64,000 bases of DNA from positions 124,001 to 188,000 of the forward strand of contig NZ_JADJNN010000005.1 of assembly GCF_016714285.1 (NCBI RefSeq), written 5' to 3'. This stretch comes from Nannocystis sp. Lineage in GTDB: Bacteria; Myxococcota_A; Polyangia; Nannocystales; Nannocystaceae. This document shows positions 1-9,075 of the stretch, piece by piece. The notes under the pieces are model-generated. The model ran no database searches, was not told the origin of the DNA, and worked only from the letters and a program-made list of their open reading frames with translations. The position numbers and the translations under genes were made by a program. Each line of letters opens with the position of its first letter. Position 1 is the stretch's first letter.

Positions 1-11
1 CCGGTGGAGCC

Positions 12-1424
12 ATGACCATGACCCGCAAACCCATCCTCTCCCGCCGCGGCTTCCTCTACGGCGCTGGCGGCGTCGCCGTCGGCCTCCCCTTCCTCGAGGG
101 CCTCCAGCCCCGCAAGCTCCGCGCCGCACCGCCCGAGCGCCCCCGCTTCGCCGTGTTCGTCCGCCAGGCCAACGGCTGCGCCCAGGCCGACAACGGCGAG
201 CCCGAACAATTCTGGCCCAGCCAGCTCGGCGCCATCACCAAGGAGTCCCTCACCGCCGACAGCGACCGCGCCGTCAGCGAGCTCGCCGAGTTCGCCGACC
301 AGCTGCTCATGGTCCGCGGCACCCGCTTCGCCTTCCCCGGCAACGGCTGCGGCCACTCCGGCGGCGGCAACCAGGTCCTCACCGCCCAAAAAGTCTCCGA
401 CGACCCGTCCGGCAACCTGTCACTGGCGATGGGCGAGTCCGTCGACAACCGCATCGCCCGCGAACTCAACCCGAAGAGCAACCCCGAGCCGCTCGCCACC
501 TACGCCGGCGCGATGGGCGGCTACATCAACGAGGTCCTGTCCTACCGCGGCCCCAAGGACCTCCGCGCCGCCGACCGCAACCCGTGGAGCGTCTACACCA
601 AGATGGTCGGCATCACCACGCTCCCCGAGGAGGTGATCCAGCAGATCAAGACCCGCCGCACCAGCGTCAACGACCTGCTCAAGGAGCAGATGAGCAGCCT
701 GATGAGCTCACCCAAGCTCAGCAAGGACGACCAGGACCGCCTCCAGCTCCACTTCGACGCGATCCGCGACATCGAGGTCGAGCTGTCCTGCCAGCTCCCG
801 CCGCAGGAGGAGCAGGACGCGATGGCGGCCCAGATGGACTACAGCGGCCAGGACGACCGCATGCAGACCATCGTGATGATGCACATGAACCTCATCGCCC
901 TCGCCTTCGCCTGCGACTACACCCGCACCGCCACCCTGCAGATCGGCGACGGCAACGACGGCACCGAGTACCTCCTCGACGGCGTCAAGTTCCCCCGCTA
1001 CCACCAGATCTCCCACCGCATCTACAGCGACGGCTCCGAGGGCGACCCGATCCCCGACGCCCTCGGCAAGCACCACCGCATCGACCGCGAGCACGCCAGG
1101 ATGTTCGCCCACCTGCTGCAGCGCCTCGCCATGTACACGACCGACACCGGCACCCTCCTGGGCGACTCCGTCGCCGTTTGGTGCAACGACCTCGGCGCCG
1201 GCGTCAGCCACACCTACAACAACATCCCCTGGGTCTGCGCCGGCAGCTGCGGCGGCTTCCTCAAGACCGGCCAGTACATCGACGCCGGAGACGTCACCCA
1301 CAACAAGTTCCACAACACGATCCTGAGCGCCGTCGGCCTCACCAACGTCGAGGGCAATTTCGTCGACGACTTCGGCGACCCCGAGCTCGAGCCCGGCGTC
1401 ATCGACGGCATGATCGCGGTGTGA
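12..1424 (+). CDS. DUF1552 family Tat-exported protein
   Basis: A 470-residue secreted protein of the DUF1552 family, known mainly from Planctomycetes and Myxococcota and without an established activity. A twin-arginine signal lies at the N-terminus (S10-R11-R12-G13-F14 followed by an uncharged stretch), so it should be folded in the cytoplasm and exported by Tat. The body has the family's features: a conserved HSGGGN segment near residue 113, and a C-terminal half with repeated Asp/His motifs. The length is normal for the family. The start has a GGTGGAG ribosome site just upstream; an ATG two codons later is an alternative. In this lineage DUF1552 usually follows a DUF1592 gene, as at 60-63 kb in this window, so a DUF1592 partner probably lies just left of the window edge (inference). 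Confidence 0.9.
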   Translation: MTMTRKPILSRRGFLYGAGGVAVGLPFLEGLQPRKLRAAPPERPRFAVFVRQANGCAQADNGEPEQFWPSQLGAITKESLTADSDRAVSELAEFADQLLMVRGTRFAFPGNGCGHSGGGNQVLTAQKVSDDPSGNLSLAMGESVDNRIARELNPKSNPEPLATYAGAMGGYINEVLSYRGPKDLRAADRNPWSVYTKMVGITTLPEEVIQQIKTRRTSVNDLLKEQMSSLMSSPKLSKDDQDRLQLHFDAIRDIEVELSCQLPPQEEQDAMAAQMDYSGQDDRMQTIVMMHMNLIALAFACDYTRTATLQIGDGNDGTEYLLDGVKFPRYHQISHRIYSDGSEGDPIPDALGKHHRIDREHARMFAHLLQRLAMYTTDTGTLLGDSVAVWCNDLGAGVSHTYNNIPWVCAGSCGGFLKTGQYIDAGDVTHNKFHNTILSAVGLTNVEGNFVDDFGDPELEPGVIDGMIAV

Positions 1425-1561
1425 TCGCCACGTGATCGCACCGCGCCCGCGCCTGCCCCACCGATCCTGGCGCGACCCGGCCCCCCGCCCGACCCCGCGC
1501 CATCACCTGTCCTGCGCCGCGCCACTGGCCGCCCACGCGCTTGGGCAGTAGCCTGGTCCAG

Positions 1562-3034
1562 GTGTCCCAGATCCGCCGCGTCGTCACCGCCCGGTCGCTG
1601 ACCCTCGTTCTGACCGCCGCGCTGACCTCCGCAGCGGCGCCCGGCTGCGGCAAGCACCACACCCTCGGCGGCGTCGACCTCACCCAGGGCCCCGCCGCCC
1701 ACGAGCTCGCCAACCTCGCAGTCGCCCAGAAGGGCGCCGCCGCCGTCGCCGTCGTCACCACCGACGTCGGCCGCGGCCTCGCCTTCGTCGTCGACCCCGG
1801 CGGCTACCTCATCACCAACCGCCACGTCGTCGAGGACGCCGACTACATCGAGGACCTCACCTTCCCCGCCCTCCAGCCGACCCGCAGCTTCGCCGCCGTC
1901 CGCATCGTCTACATCGACCCCGTCCGCGACCTCGCCCTCCTCAAGATCGACAGCGACGAGCCCCTCCCCTACCTGTCCCTCGGGACAGACCACCCCGTCC
2001 CCATCGACAAGTACCTCGGCTTCCAGGACAAGGTCCTCCTGCTCACGCGGGTCGCCGAGGACGACAGCGGCGGCAAGCACGACGGCACCCGCCCGGGCTT
2101 CGTCGCCCGCAGCGGCAAGGTCCAGGAGCTCGCGGTCTTCAACAAGGCCGTCGGCCCCGGCGCCTTCTTCGGCCTCTCACACGACGTCAAGCGCGGCATG
2201 AGCGGCGGCCCGGTGCTCGACCGCTACGGCCGCGCCGTCGGCGTGGTCTCGTGGACCTGGAAGCACCGCGTCGGCGGCTACGCGATCCCGATCTCCGAGG
2301 CCACCCAGATGCTCGCCGACCGCCCCGCCATGACGACCAGCTCGCAGCAGGCCCACCGCGCCGAGACCCGCGCCCGCGGCTTCGTCGCCGCCGTCCACGA
2401 CGGCGACCTCGAGATCGCCCGGCGCATGCTCTCGCCGACCCACGCCCGCAAGGTCCGCGCCTACACCATGCGCACCATCGCCGAGCAGCTCCCCGGCGAG
2501 GGCCGACTGCCCGTCCAACAGTTCGTCGCCGCCCTCGAGGACCTCGTCGACTCCCAGCCCCCCGGCGCCAAAGACCTGCCCTTCGCCGCCGTCCAGGAGG
2601 TCGTCATCCGCACCGGCAGCCCCGGCTTCATGACCGCCCTCGGCGTCGACGGCCTGCTGTCGAAGGAGCAGGTCATCAGCTTCTTCTTCGAGTTCTCCCA
2701 GGCCTACGTCAGCGCCCGCTTCTTCGCCGCCATGTCCGCCGAGGCCGCGATGGACCTCGCCCTGTCCCGCCTGCAAACCGTCGACGCCTCGCGCACCTTC
2801 GCCTTCGCCGACATCGCCGAGCGCCTCGGCAGCGGCGACGACATCACGATCGAGAAGATCGAGGTGGTCCCCGGCGCCTACGCCCCCCAGGCCGTCGTCC
2901 GCCTCCGCGTCGCCCACAAGCCCGCCAGCCCCACCACCCCGGCCCCCGCGCCCCAGACCCTCATCATGCAGCTTCGCCTCGAGTGGGGCGACTGGTACAT
3001 CGCCGAGATCCAGACCCTCGGCCTCGCCAGCTGA
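1562..3034 (+). CDS. Trypsin-like serine protease lipoprotein
   Basis: A 490-residue lipoprotein with an S1/HtrA-type protease domain. The chosen GTG start gives a compact signal ending in A-A-P-G-C, a lipobox; an upstream in-frame TTG at 1541 would add seven residues and looks less likely. The catalytic triad is visible: His88 in NRHVV, Asp123 in VRDLALLK, Ser214 in GMSGGPV. The roughly 240 residues after the protease domain are not a recognisable PDZ domain and are unassigned; their hydrophobic/charged pattern suggests a helical domain. It probably cleaves misfolded or surface proteins on the periplasmic side of a membrane. It ends 4 bp from the convergent transpeptidase gene, so no room remains for a separate terminator. 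Confidence 0.85.
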   Translation: MSQIRRVVTARSLTLVLTAALTSAAAPGCGKHHTLGGVDLTQGPAAHELANLAVAQKGAAAVAVVTTDVGRGLAFVVDPGGYLITNRHVVEDADYIEDLTFPALQPTRSFAAVRIVYIDPVRDLALLKIDSDEPLPYLSLGTDHPVPIDKYLGFQDKVLLLTRVAEDDSGGKHDGTRPGFVARSGKVQELAVFNKAVGPGAFFGLSHDVKRGMSGGPVLDRYGRAVGVVSWTWKHRVGGYAIPISEATQMLADRPAMTTSSQQAHRAETRARGFVAAVHDGDLEIARRMLSPTHARKVRAYTMRTIAEQLPGEGRLPVQQFVAALEDLVDSQPPGAKDLPFAAVQEVVIRTGSPGFMTALGVDGLLSKEQVISFFFEFSQAYVSARFFAAMSAEAAMDLALSRLQTVDASRTFAFADIAERLGSGDDITIEKIEVVPGAYAPQAVVRLRVAHKPASPTTPAPAPQTLIMQLRLEWGDWYIAEIQTLGLAS

Positions 3035-3038
3035 CGCC

Positions 3039-4613
3039 TCACGGCCGGCGATCGGCCAGCACCGCCTCGCCCAGCGGCACCTCGAGCTCGACGTCGTTGA
3101 TCGTCCGCCGATCCTCCCCGAGCTCCTGCCCCTTGCGCACGCGCACCACGCTGCCCGGCTCGCCCGCGTGCTCGTAGCTCGACGCCCACCCCGCCGGCAC
3201 CCGCGGCGTCGTCATGCTGTACACGTAGCGCGCGTCCCTCGGCGCCAGGTTGACGCAGCCGTGGCTCTTGCGGTGGCCGAAGCCGTTGTGCCAGTACGCG
3301 CCGTGAAGCGCGAAGCGGCCGTCGAAGTACTGCACCCACGGCACCGCCTCCACGTGGTACGGCGACTCCTGCGCGTCCTCCGGCCGGTTGCGCATGCTCC
3401 CCAGCGCCAGCTTGTTGCGGATGCGGTACACGCCCTTCGGCGTCGAGGTGTTCGGCTTGGCCCCGGTCCCGCTCGAGATCAGCGTCAAGAAGATCGGCGT
3501 CTGCCCGACCATCACCGCCAACATCTGCTGCTGCAGGTCGACGTCGATCCACGTCTCGCCCTCGGCCAGCCCCGTGAGCTCCGGCCCCGCCTCGAACCAC
3601 CGCACCTTGCCAGCCTCGATGTACCCCGGCACCCCGGGCCCGAGCGCGTCGGGGATCGTGATCCACCGCGCCCCACCACCGGTGTGCAGCTCCGGCAGCA
3701 CCTCGATCGCCGCGTGGAACTCGAGCTCCTTCAGCGTCGGCGCCTTGAGCTTCGGCTCGCCGCGCAGCAGCGCCTCGTGCGACACCACCCACGCCGCCCG
3801 CCGTCCCTCCGTCACCGGCACGTCGGCCAGCACCCGCCCCGCGAACTCGCTCGGCTTCTCCGCCTTCATGTCCTGCGCCGGCACCACCTGCTCGTCGGCG
3901 TCCTCGTAGATCTTTCCGAAGCCCGGGAGCGGCCGAAGATCGACGAATGCGTACTGCCGATTCGGCTCGAGGTAGTCGACCGGCTCGCGCCCGTTCATCA
4001 GCGAGTAGCGGCTGCGATAGCGCGGCACCTCGGCCAGCAGCTTGCCCTTCCGGTCGGCCCGCGGCTTGGCGTAGAGATACGGCACCACCAACCCCTCGGG
4101 CACCAGCGGCAGCAGCTCCGGCGCCGCCTCGCTCACCGTCGCCGTCTTGAGGCAGACGTACCCGTCGCCCTCGCGCGCCCCGGCCAGGGCCCAACCCTCG
4201 CCCGCACAACCTGTCCCTTCGACCAGGCCATAGATAGCGAAGGGCGTGTCCGCGTCGATGCGCCCGCGCATGTCGCTGCCATAGCGCGGGGCGGCGTACA
4301 CGATCAGCGTCCGCGGCGACACCCGCAGCCCGCTCGGCGTCACCTCGGCCGCGACCTCCGGCACCTCCACCTCGTCCGCCTCCTCCGGCTCGCCCTCCTC
4401 CGCCCCAGCCTCCGCATTCACCGGCCCGGCCACCGACTCGACCGCAACACCCGGCGAAGTCACCTCGCCAGCCCGATCGCCCACCGCCGTCAGCCCTTCG
4501 ACCTCCCCGTCGTCACACGCCCACAGCAGCAGCGCCAGCGCCGACACGGGCACGAGCAGACCGGACAGGGCGAAGAGCAGAGGCGAGGAGCGGTGCTTCA
4601 CGGCGTGTGACAT
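3039..4613 (-). CDS. L,D-transpeptidase (YkuD) lipoprotein
   Basis: A 524-residue lipoprotein (lipobox L-L-W-A-C33, Asp at +2) with a C-terminal YkuD catalytic domain. The signature is clear: HGAYWHNGFG followed by S-H451-G-C453-V-N, giving the catalytic His and Cys. Such enzymes form 3-3 peptidoglycan cross-links or attach lipoproteins to peptidoglycan. Residues 34-100 are an acidic low-complexity linker; residues 100-330 look like two SH3-like beta modules common in this Myxococcota subfamily. The gene is divergent from the MoxR gene with only 30 bp between start codons, so their promoters must overlap or lie inside the opposing genes. Confidence 0.88.
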   Translation of the reverse strand: MSHAVKHRSSPLLFALSGLLVPVSALALLLWACDDGEVEGLTAVGDRAGEVTSPGVAVESVAGPVNAEAGAEEGEPEEADEVEVPEVAAEVTPSGLRVSPRTLIVYAAPRYGSDMRGRIDADTPFAIYGLVEGTGCAGEGWALAGAREGDGYVCLKTATVSEAAPELLPLVPEGLVVPYLYAKPRADRKGKLLAEVPRYRSRYSLMNGREPVDYLEPNRQYAFVDLRPLPGFGKIYEDADEQVVPAQDMKAEKPSEFAGRVLADVPVTEGRRAAWVVSHEALLRGEPKLKAPTLKELEFHAAIEVLPELHTGGGARWITIPDALGPGVPGYIEAGKVRWFEAGPELTGLAEGETWIDVDLQQQMLAVMVGQTPIFLTLISSGTGAKPNTSTPKGVYRIRNKLALGSMRNRPEDAQESPYHVEAVPWVQYFDGRFALHGAYWHNGFGHRKSHGCVNLAPRDARYVYSMTTPRVPAGWASSYEHAGEPGSVVRVRKGQELGEDRRTINDVELEVPLGEAVLADRRP

Positions 4614-4643
4614 GGCGAGGGGCTTGGGAAAGGTGCGGGCTTC

Positions 4644-5501
4644 GTGCCATCATCCCGGGCGGTGCAGAGCTTCACAGGGACCTCCGAATACATCGTTTCT
4701 CCGGAGCTGGCGCGGGCCGTGGACGTCGCGGTCGCGCTCGGGCGACCGCTCCTGGTCAAGGGCGAGCCGGGGACCGGCAAGACCTTGCTGGCCCGGGACA
4801 TCGCCCGCTTCTTCAACACTCCACTGGAGCGCTGGCATGTCAAATCCACGACGAAAGCAGTGGACGGGCTCTATCAGTACGATGCCGTGCGGCGCCTGCA
4901 TGATAGCCGCTTCGGCGACGGCGAAGTCCGTGATATCGGGCGTTACATCACGCTGGGACCGCTCGGGCGGGCATTCGCGCGCGACGAGCGTCTGGTCGTC
5001 CTGATCGACGAGATCGACAAGGCCGACCTCGAGTTCCCCAACGACCTCCTGCACGAGCTCGACACCATGAGCTTCACGATCCCCGAGACCGGCGCGACGG
5101 TCTCCGCGCGCCAGCGACCGATCGTCATCATCACCAGCAACAACGAGAAGGAGCTCCCGGACGCCTTCCTCCGCCGCTGCGTGTTCCACTGGATCGACTT
5201 CCCCGACCGGGCGCTGATGACCCGCATCGTCCGCGTCCACCACCCCGACGCCGAGGAGCGCCTGCTCGTCGGCGCGCTCGAGGCCTTCTACGCCCTGCGC
5301 AGCGTCGACGGCCTGCGCAAGCCCCCGAGCACCAGCGAGCTCATCGACTGGATCTCCGCCCTGCGCCACTCCGGCATGGACCCCGCCAAGCTGCTCGGCG
5401 CCGGCCTCCCCTTCATCGGCACCCTGCTCAAGAAGGAGCAGGACATCGACACCGCCCAGCGCCGCTTCAACGCCACCACCGCCCGCGCCGGCCGCAGCTG
5501 A
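4644..5501 (+). CDS. MoxR-type AAA+ ATPase
   Basis: A 285-residue AAA+ ATPase of the MoxR/CoxD class. Walker A is G40-E-P-G-T-G-K46-T, Walker B is L-V-V-L-I-D-E at 117-123, and a sensor-1 like S-N-N-E follows near residue 170. Family members act as chaperones that insert metal or remodel complexes together with a von Willebrand A protein. The start is GTG at 4644; GTG at 4662 is possible. The stop overlaps the next gene's ATG by one base (TGATG), which indicates translational coupling with the CoxE-like partner, the usual arrangement. The substrate cannot be read from the neighbourhood, as no carbon monoxide dehydrogenase or methanol dehydrogenase genes are nearby. Confidence 0.9.
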   Translation: MPSSRAVQSFTGTSEYIVSPELARAVDVAVALGRPLLVKGEPGTGKTLLARDIARFFNTPLERWHVKSTTKAVDGLYQYDAVRRLHDSRFGDGEVRDIGRYITLGPLGRAFARDERLVVLIDEIDKADLEFPNDLLHELDTMSFTIPETGATVSARQRPIVIITSNNEKELPDAFLRRCVFHWIDFPDRALMTRIVRVHHPDAEERLLVGALEAFYALRSVDGLRKPPSTSELIDWISALRHSGMDPAKLLGAGLPFIGTLLKKEQDIDTAQRRFNATTARAGRS

Positions 5502-6718
5502 TGTTCCTCGAGTTCTTCTACAACCTCCGCGCCCGCGGGGTCCCGGTCACCACCCACACCTGGCTGGCCCTCGTCGACGCGCTCGCCCGCGGCCTCCACA
5601 ACAACACCCTCGACGGCTTCTACCAGGTCGCCCGCTGCATCCTCATCCAGAGCGAGGCCCACTACGACGACTTCGACCGCGTGTTCGCCGAGACCTTCCG
5701 CGGCGTCCAGGCCGACGCGCGTAACCTCCTGTCCCAGCTCGAGGAGTGGCTCCGCGATCCCAAGTCGCTCGAGCACCTGGACCCCGAGCTGCGCGCGCAG
5801 CTGGCCGCCATGGACCTCGAGCAGCTGCGCCGCGAATTGCTCGAGCGCCTCGAGCAACAGAAGGAGCGCCACGACGGCGGCAACCGCTGGGTCGGCACCG
5901 GCGGCACCTCGCCCTTCGGCACCGGCGGCATGAACCCGGCCGGCATCCGCGTCGGCGGCGGCGGCAGCCGCAGCGCCCTCGCCGTCGCCGACGCCCGCCG
6001 CTTCCGCGAGTTTCGCCGCGACCTGGTCCTCGACACCCGCCAGATCGCCGCCGCCCTCCGCCGCCTCCGTCGCCTCACCCGCGACGACGGCAAGCTGATC
6101 CTCGACTTGGGCGAGACCATCGACGCCACCGCCCGCAACTGCGGCGACATCGAGGTCGTCATGAACCCCGAACGCCACGCCGATGTCCGCCTGCTGCTCC
6201 TCCTCGACGTCGGCGGCAGCATGGACCCCCACGCCGAGCTGGTCTCCCGCCTGTTCTCCGCCGCCCACCAGGGCGGCGGCTTCAAGGAGCTCCGCTCCTA
6301 CTACTTCCACAACTGCGTGTACCAGCGCGTGTTCGCCGACGCCGCCTTCACCAAGCCCGTCAGCACCGCCGAGCTGCTGAAGACCCTCGACAGCAAATGG
6401 ACCGTCGTCCTCGTCGGCGACGCGTACATGCACCCGGGCGAGCTGACCATGTCGAGCGGCGACTGGTGGGAGTCCGCCCGCGGCCCCTCCGGCCTGACCT
6501 GGCTCGCCCGCCTCGCCGACCGCTTCCCCCGCAGCGCCTGGCTGAACCCGGAACCACCGAGCCTGTGGCGCTCCGGCACCATCGCCGAGATCGCCCGCGT
6601 GTTCCCAATGTTCCAGCTCACCCTCGCCGGCCTCGACGACATGGTCCGCCACCTGCGTCGCCCCGCGCTCTCGAGCGAGCGCCGCAACCGCGTCGCAACG
6701 CTCGCGCGCGGCCGCTAA
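5501..6718 (+). CDS. CoxE-like von Willebrand A domain protein
   Basis: A 405-residue cytoplasmic protein of the VWA/CoxE type that partners the coupled MoxR ATPase. N-terminal residues 1-120 are helical and charged; a Gly-rich linker at about 125-160 (repeated GTGG) leads to the VWA-like domain. The metal-site motif reads D236-V-G-G-S240 instead of the canonical D-x-S-x-S, so one serine ligand is replaced by glycine. The C-terminal part contains the L-V-G-D-A-Y-M segment and the S-x-W-L-N-P-E motif usual in this subfamily. Role: recruits or remodels an unidentified target with MoxR (inference from family). Confidence 0.85.
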   Translation: MFLEFFYNLRARGVPVTTHTWLALVDALARGLHNNTLDGFYQVARCILIQSEAHYDDFDRVFAETFRGVQADARNLLSQLEEWLRDPKSLEHLDPELRAQLAAMDLEQLRRELLERLEQQKERHDGGNRWVGTGGTSPFGTGGMNPAGIRVGGGGSRSALAVADARRFREFRRDLVLDTRQIAAALRRLRRLTRDDGKLILDLGETIDATARNCGDIEVVMNPERHADVRLLLLLDVGGSMDPHAELVSRLFSAAHQGGGFKELRSYYFHNCVYQRVFADAAFTKPVSTAELLKTLDSKWTVVLVGDAYMHPGELTMSSGDWWESARGPSGLTWLARLADRFPRSAWLNPEPPSLWRSGTIAEIARVFPMFQLTLAGLDDMVRHLRRPALSSERRNRVATLARGR

Positions 6719-6899
6719 GAAGCCGCGAGCCGCCCGCGCCCCGCGATCGGGTTGATCGCTCGCCACCCCCTCCGTCCGCTCAAGGACCGCACCGATCGTC
6801 CCCGCCGCCCCGCCGCCGAACAGCGTTACGTCGCGTCCCGACCCCCTCTCGCGCCTGCGCTTGACAGCCCGCGCCCGCTGGCCGCAAGAAGGCCAGACC

Positions 6900-7715
6900 G
6901 TGCCGCGCCTCTCCCTAGCCCTCTCGCTCCTCCCCGCCCTCGTCATCGCCGGCACCGCCGCGACGGCCTCCGCCGCCGCCCCGGCCGACCCCGAGAACCG
7001 GGTCCACCGCCGCTTCCGCTTCCACATCGACACCGACGCGGTCGGCTGGACCCGCGGCCGAAGCTTCCTCCCTGCCGACGCCCCCGACGGAGCGCCCACC
7101 ACCAAGATCGACAACGTCGGCCTCGGCTTCGCTCGCCCGCTCCAGGGCGACAAGCCCGTCGCGGGCACCGACCCGATCCTGGGCACCATCGGCACCTCGA
7201 TGTTCGGCCTCGGCCTCGGCTACGGCATCACGCCCTACCTCATCCTCGGCGCCCGCGTCGGCCTCGCCTTCGACCGCACCACCAGCCCCAGCGACTCGCC
7301 CTTCAAGCAATCGAACAATTTCTTCAGCACGGTCTTCACGCCCTACCTCGAGATCTTGCCGCTGCCCCGCGGCCGCATCCTGCCCTTCATCCTGGTCCGC
7401 TCCGGCCTCAGCGCCGTCACCTTCGGCGATCGCAGCCGCGGCAGCGAGGGCCCGATCGAGGTCAACACCCTCGACCGCTTCAGCCTGCTAGGCCCGACCG
7501 TCGGCGTCGGCGGCGGCGCCCACTTCCTCATCACCGACTACTTCTCGATCGACGCCAGCCTGATGTTTGACTACCGGTGGTACTTCGCCAAGAGCCTCAC
7601 CAAGGACAAGATCGCCGGCACCAGCGTCTCCGGCGACTGGGAGAGGCAGTGGCAGTCCTTCACCCTCGGGGCCGTCCTCGGCTTCTCCGTGTGGTTCGGC
7701 GGCGGCGGCACCTGA
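6900..7715 (+). CDS. Secreted protein, probable outer-membrane beta-barrel
   Basis: A 271-residue protein with a Sec signal ending A-T-A-S-A, then about 245 residues rich in alternating polar/apolar strands and Gly-Tyr-Gly turns (for example G-L-G-L-G-Y-G-I near 105), ending in a strand with W-F-G-G-G-G. This is the pattern of small outer-membrane barrels in Myxococcota, but no named family is recognised. The GTG at 6900 is preferred because AAGAAGG sits 7 bases upstream and the signal peptide then starts normally; a TTG at 6861 would add thirteen residues. It stands alone between the VWA and TerC genes. Confidence 0.65.
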   Translation: MPRLSLALSLLPALVIAGTAATASAAAPADPENRVHRRFRFHIDTDAVGWTRGRSFLPADAPDGAPTTKIDNVGLGFARPLQGDKPVAGTDPILGTIGTSMFGLGLGYGITPYLILGARVGLAFDRTTSPSDSPFKQSNNFFSTVFTPYLEILPLPRGRILPFILVRSGLSAVTFGDRSRGSEGPIEVNTLDRFSLLGPTVGVGGGAHFLITDYFSIDASLMFDYRWYFAKSLTKDKIAGTSVSGDWERQWQSFTLGAVLGFSVWFGGGGT

Positions 7716-7797
7716 GCCCGCGTGGGCGGCGCGACAACCCGCACCGTGAGCGCCACCGCTCTCCCGCGCCCCACACCATTCGCGATACCCTCCCCGC

Positions 7798-8547
7798 ATG
7801 GACCCAGAACTGCTCCAGCACCTCGCCAACCCCGACGTGTGGATCAGCCTCCTGACCCTCTCGGTCCTCGAGGTCGTGCTCGGCCTCGACAACGTCATCT
7901 TCATCTCGATCCTCGTCGGCAAGCTCCCCGCCGACAAGCGCGATCGGGCCCGACGGATCGGCCTCATCGGCGCCTTCGTCATGCGCATCGGCCTGCTCAG
8001 CGCCCTCAGCTGGGTCATGGGCCTCAAGCACCCGCTGTTCACCGTGCTCGGCCAGGAGATCACCGGCAAAGAGGCCGTGCTGCTCGGCGGCGGCCTGTTC
8101 CTGCTCTACAAGGCCACCAAGGAGATCCACGAGCGCGTCGACGGCCCGCTCAGCGAGGACGAGATCGCCAAGGTCAAGGCCACCAGCGTCGCCAGCGTCG
8201 TGTTCCAGATCCTCCTGCTCGACCTGGTCTTCTCGATCGACTCGGTCGTCACCGCGGTCGGCATGGCCCAGCACCTGTGGATCATGATCGCCGCCAACGT
8301 CATCGCCCTCCTCGTGATGCTCCGCGCCGCCAAGTCGATCGCCGAGTTCGTCGACCGCCACCCCACCGTCAAGATCCTCGCCCTCAGCTTCCTCATGATG
8401 ATCGGCCTGCTGCTCGTCGCCGAGGCCTTCGAGGTCCACGTCCCCCGCGGCTACGTCTACTTCGCCATGGCCTACAGCGTCTGCGTCGAGCTCATCAACA
8501 TCCGCATCGCCAGCAAGCGCGCCGCCCACAAGGCCGCCGCCGCCTGA
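7798..8547 (+). CDS. TerC family integral membrane protein
   Basis: A 249-residue multi-pass membrane protein of the TerC family (tellurite-resistance-associated, now linked to manganese export and metallation of exported proteins in other bacteria). The diagnostic first helix segment V-L-G-L-D-N-V-I-F-I-S-I is present at about 25-36, and the second conserved acidic helix L-D-L-V-F-S-I-D-S-V follows at about 141-150; these aspartates are the likely metal-binding residues. Seven hydrophobic segments can be counted. The length is typical of the short YgdQ/YoaE-like branch without a CBS domain. Monocistronic by spacing. Confidence 0.9.
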   Translation: MDPELLQHLANPDVWISLLTLSVLEVVLGLDNVIFISILVGKLPADKRDRARRIGLIGAFVMRIGLLSALSWVMGLKHPLFTVLGQEITGKEAVLLGGGLFLLYKATKEIHERVDGPLSEDEIAKVKATSVASVVFQILLLDLVFSIDSVVTAVGMAQHLWIMIAANVIALLVMLRAAKSIAEFVDRHPTVKILALSFLMMIGLLLVAEAFEVHVPRGYVYFAMAYSVCVELINIRIASKRAAHKAAAA

Positions 8548-8593
8548 CCACGGGACCCAAACACCCGCACCTGCTCGCGGACGCGACGCGACC

Positions 8594-9034
8594 TCAAGGA
8601 AACCCGAACGCCCGCACATAGTCCGCGCCAGCGTCGTGGCACTTCGTGCACACCCGCGGCGAGCCCGAGAAGCTGACCTCGCCGTCCGGCTCGTACTCGG
8701 CCCAGAACCACCCGTCCTCGCGCTTCTCCATCGCCGCCACCAGGTGCGGCTCGCCGCCCTTGAACCCGTCCTTCACGATCAGCGAGCCCTCCGGCCACGC
8801 CGTCAGCGGCGCGCCCGCGGCCAGCGCCTCGGCCAGCGTGTCGTTGACGAAGATCTCGACCGCGTCCCCGTGCGAGGCCGTGCTCGGCGTCCGTCCCGGA
8901 TACCCCGGCGCCCGCTCCCAGCTGCGATAGTCGGCCTCGTGGAACGACTCCCACAGGCTCTGCGCCCCCGCCTCATCCTGGTTGCGGCAGCCGAGTAGAC
9001 CCAACACGACGATGGCGACAGCGAGGCGGTGCAT
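8594..9034 (-). CDS. Cytochrome P460-like haem lipoprotein
   Basis: A 146-residue lipoprotein (lipobox L-L-G-C16) with a single C-terminal haem-binding motif C129-T-K-C132-H133 followed by D-A-G-A-D-Y-V, which is the signature of cytochrome P460 domain proteins. The middle carries the family's strand pattern (I-V-K-D-G and E-R/E-D-G-W-F-W). P460 proteins use a c-type haem with an extra cross-link to oxidise hydroxylamine or detoxify nitric oxide; that activity is inferred from family only. The cross-linking lysine cannot be assigned by eye. It is followed on the same strand by nothing close; the cyclophilin gene lies upstream, 41 bp away, in the same orientation, so the two may be co-transcribed. 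Confidence 0.75.
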   Translation of the reverse strand: MHRLAVAIVVLGLLGCRNQDEAGAQSLWESFHEADYRSWERAPGYPGRTPSTASHGDAVEIFVNDTLAEALAAGAPLTAWPEGSLIVKDGFKGGEPHLVAAMEKREDGWFWAEYEPDGEVSFSGSPRVCTKCHDAGADYVRAFGFP

Positions 9035-9075
9035 GGAGAGACTTCACCTCGGATACGTCGCCACGGCAAGCGAAG

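Noticed and set aside
1541..1561. TTG start for the serine protease
   Set aside because: Gives seven extra residues before an otherwise normal signal; GTG at 1562 is a better fit.
6861..6866. TTGACA as a -35 promoter box before the barrel gene
   Set aside because: No -10-like sequence lies 16-18 bases downstream; the match is likely chance.
5288..7195. Long minus-strand open frame of 635 codons opposite the MoxR/VWA genes
   Set aside because: It is antisense to two clear genes and consists of Gly/Ala/Asp/Val-rich composition typical of a shadow frame in GC-rich DNA.
8106..8396. Minus-strand frame inside the TerC gene
   Set aside because: Fully antisense to a strong family match, no own signals.
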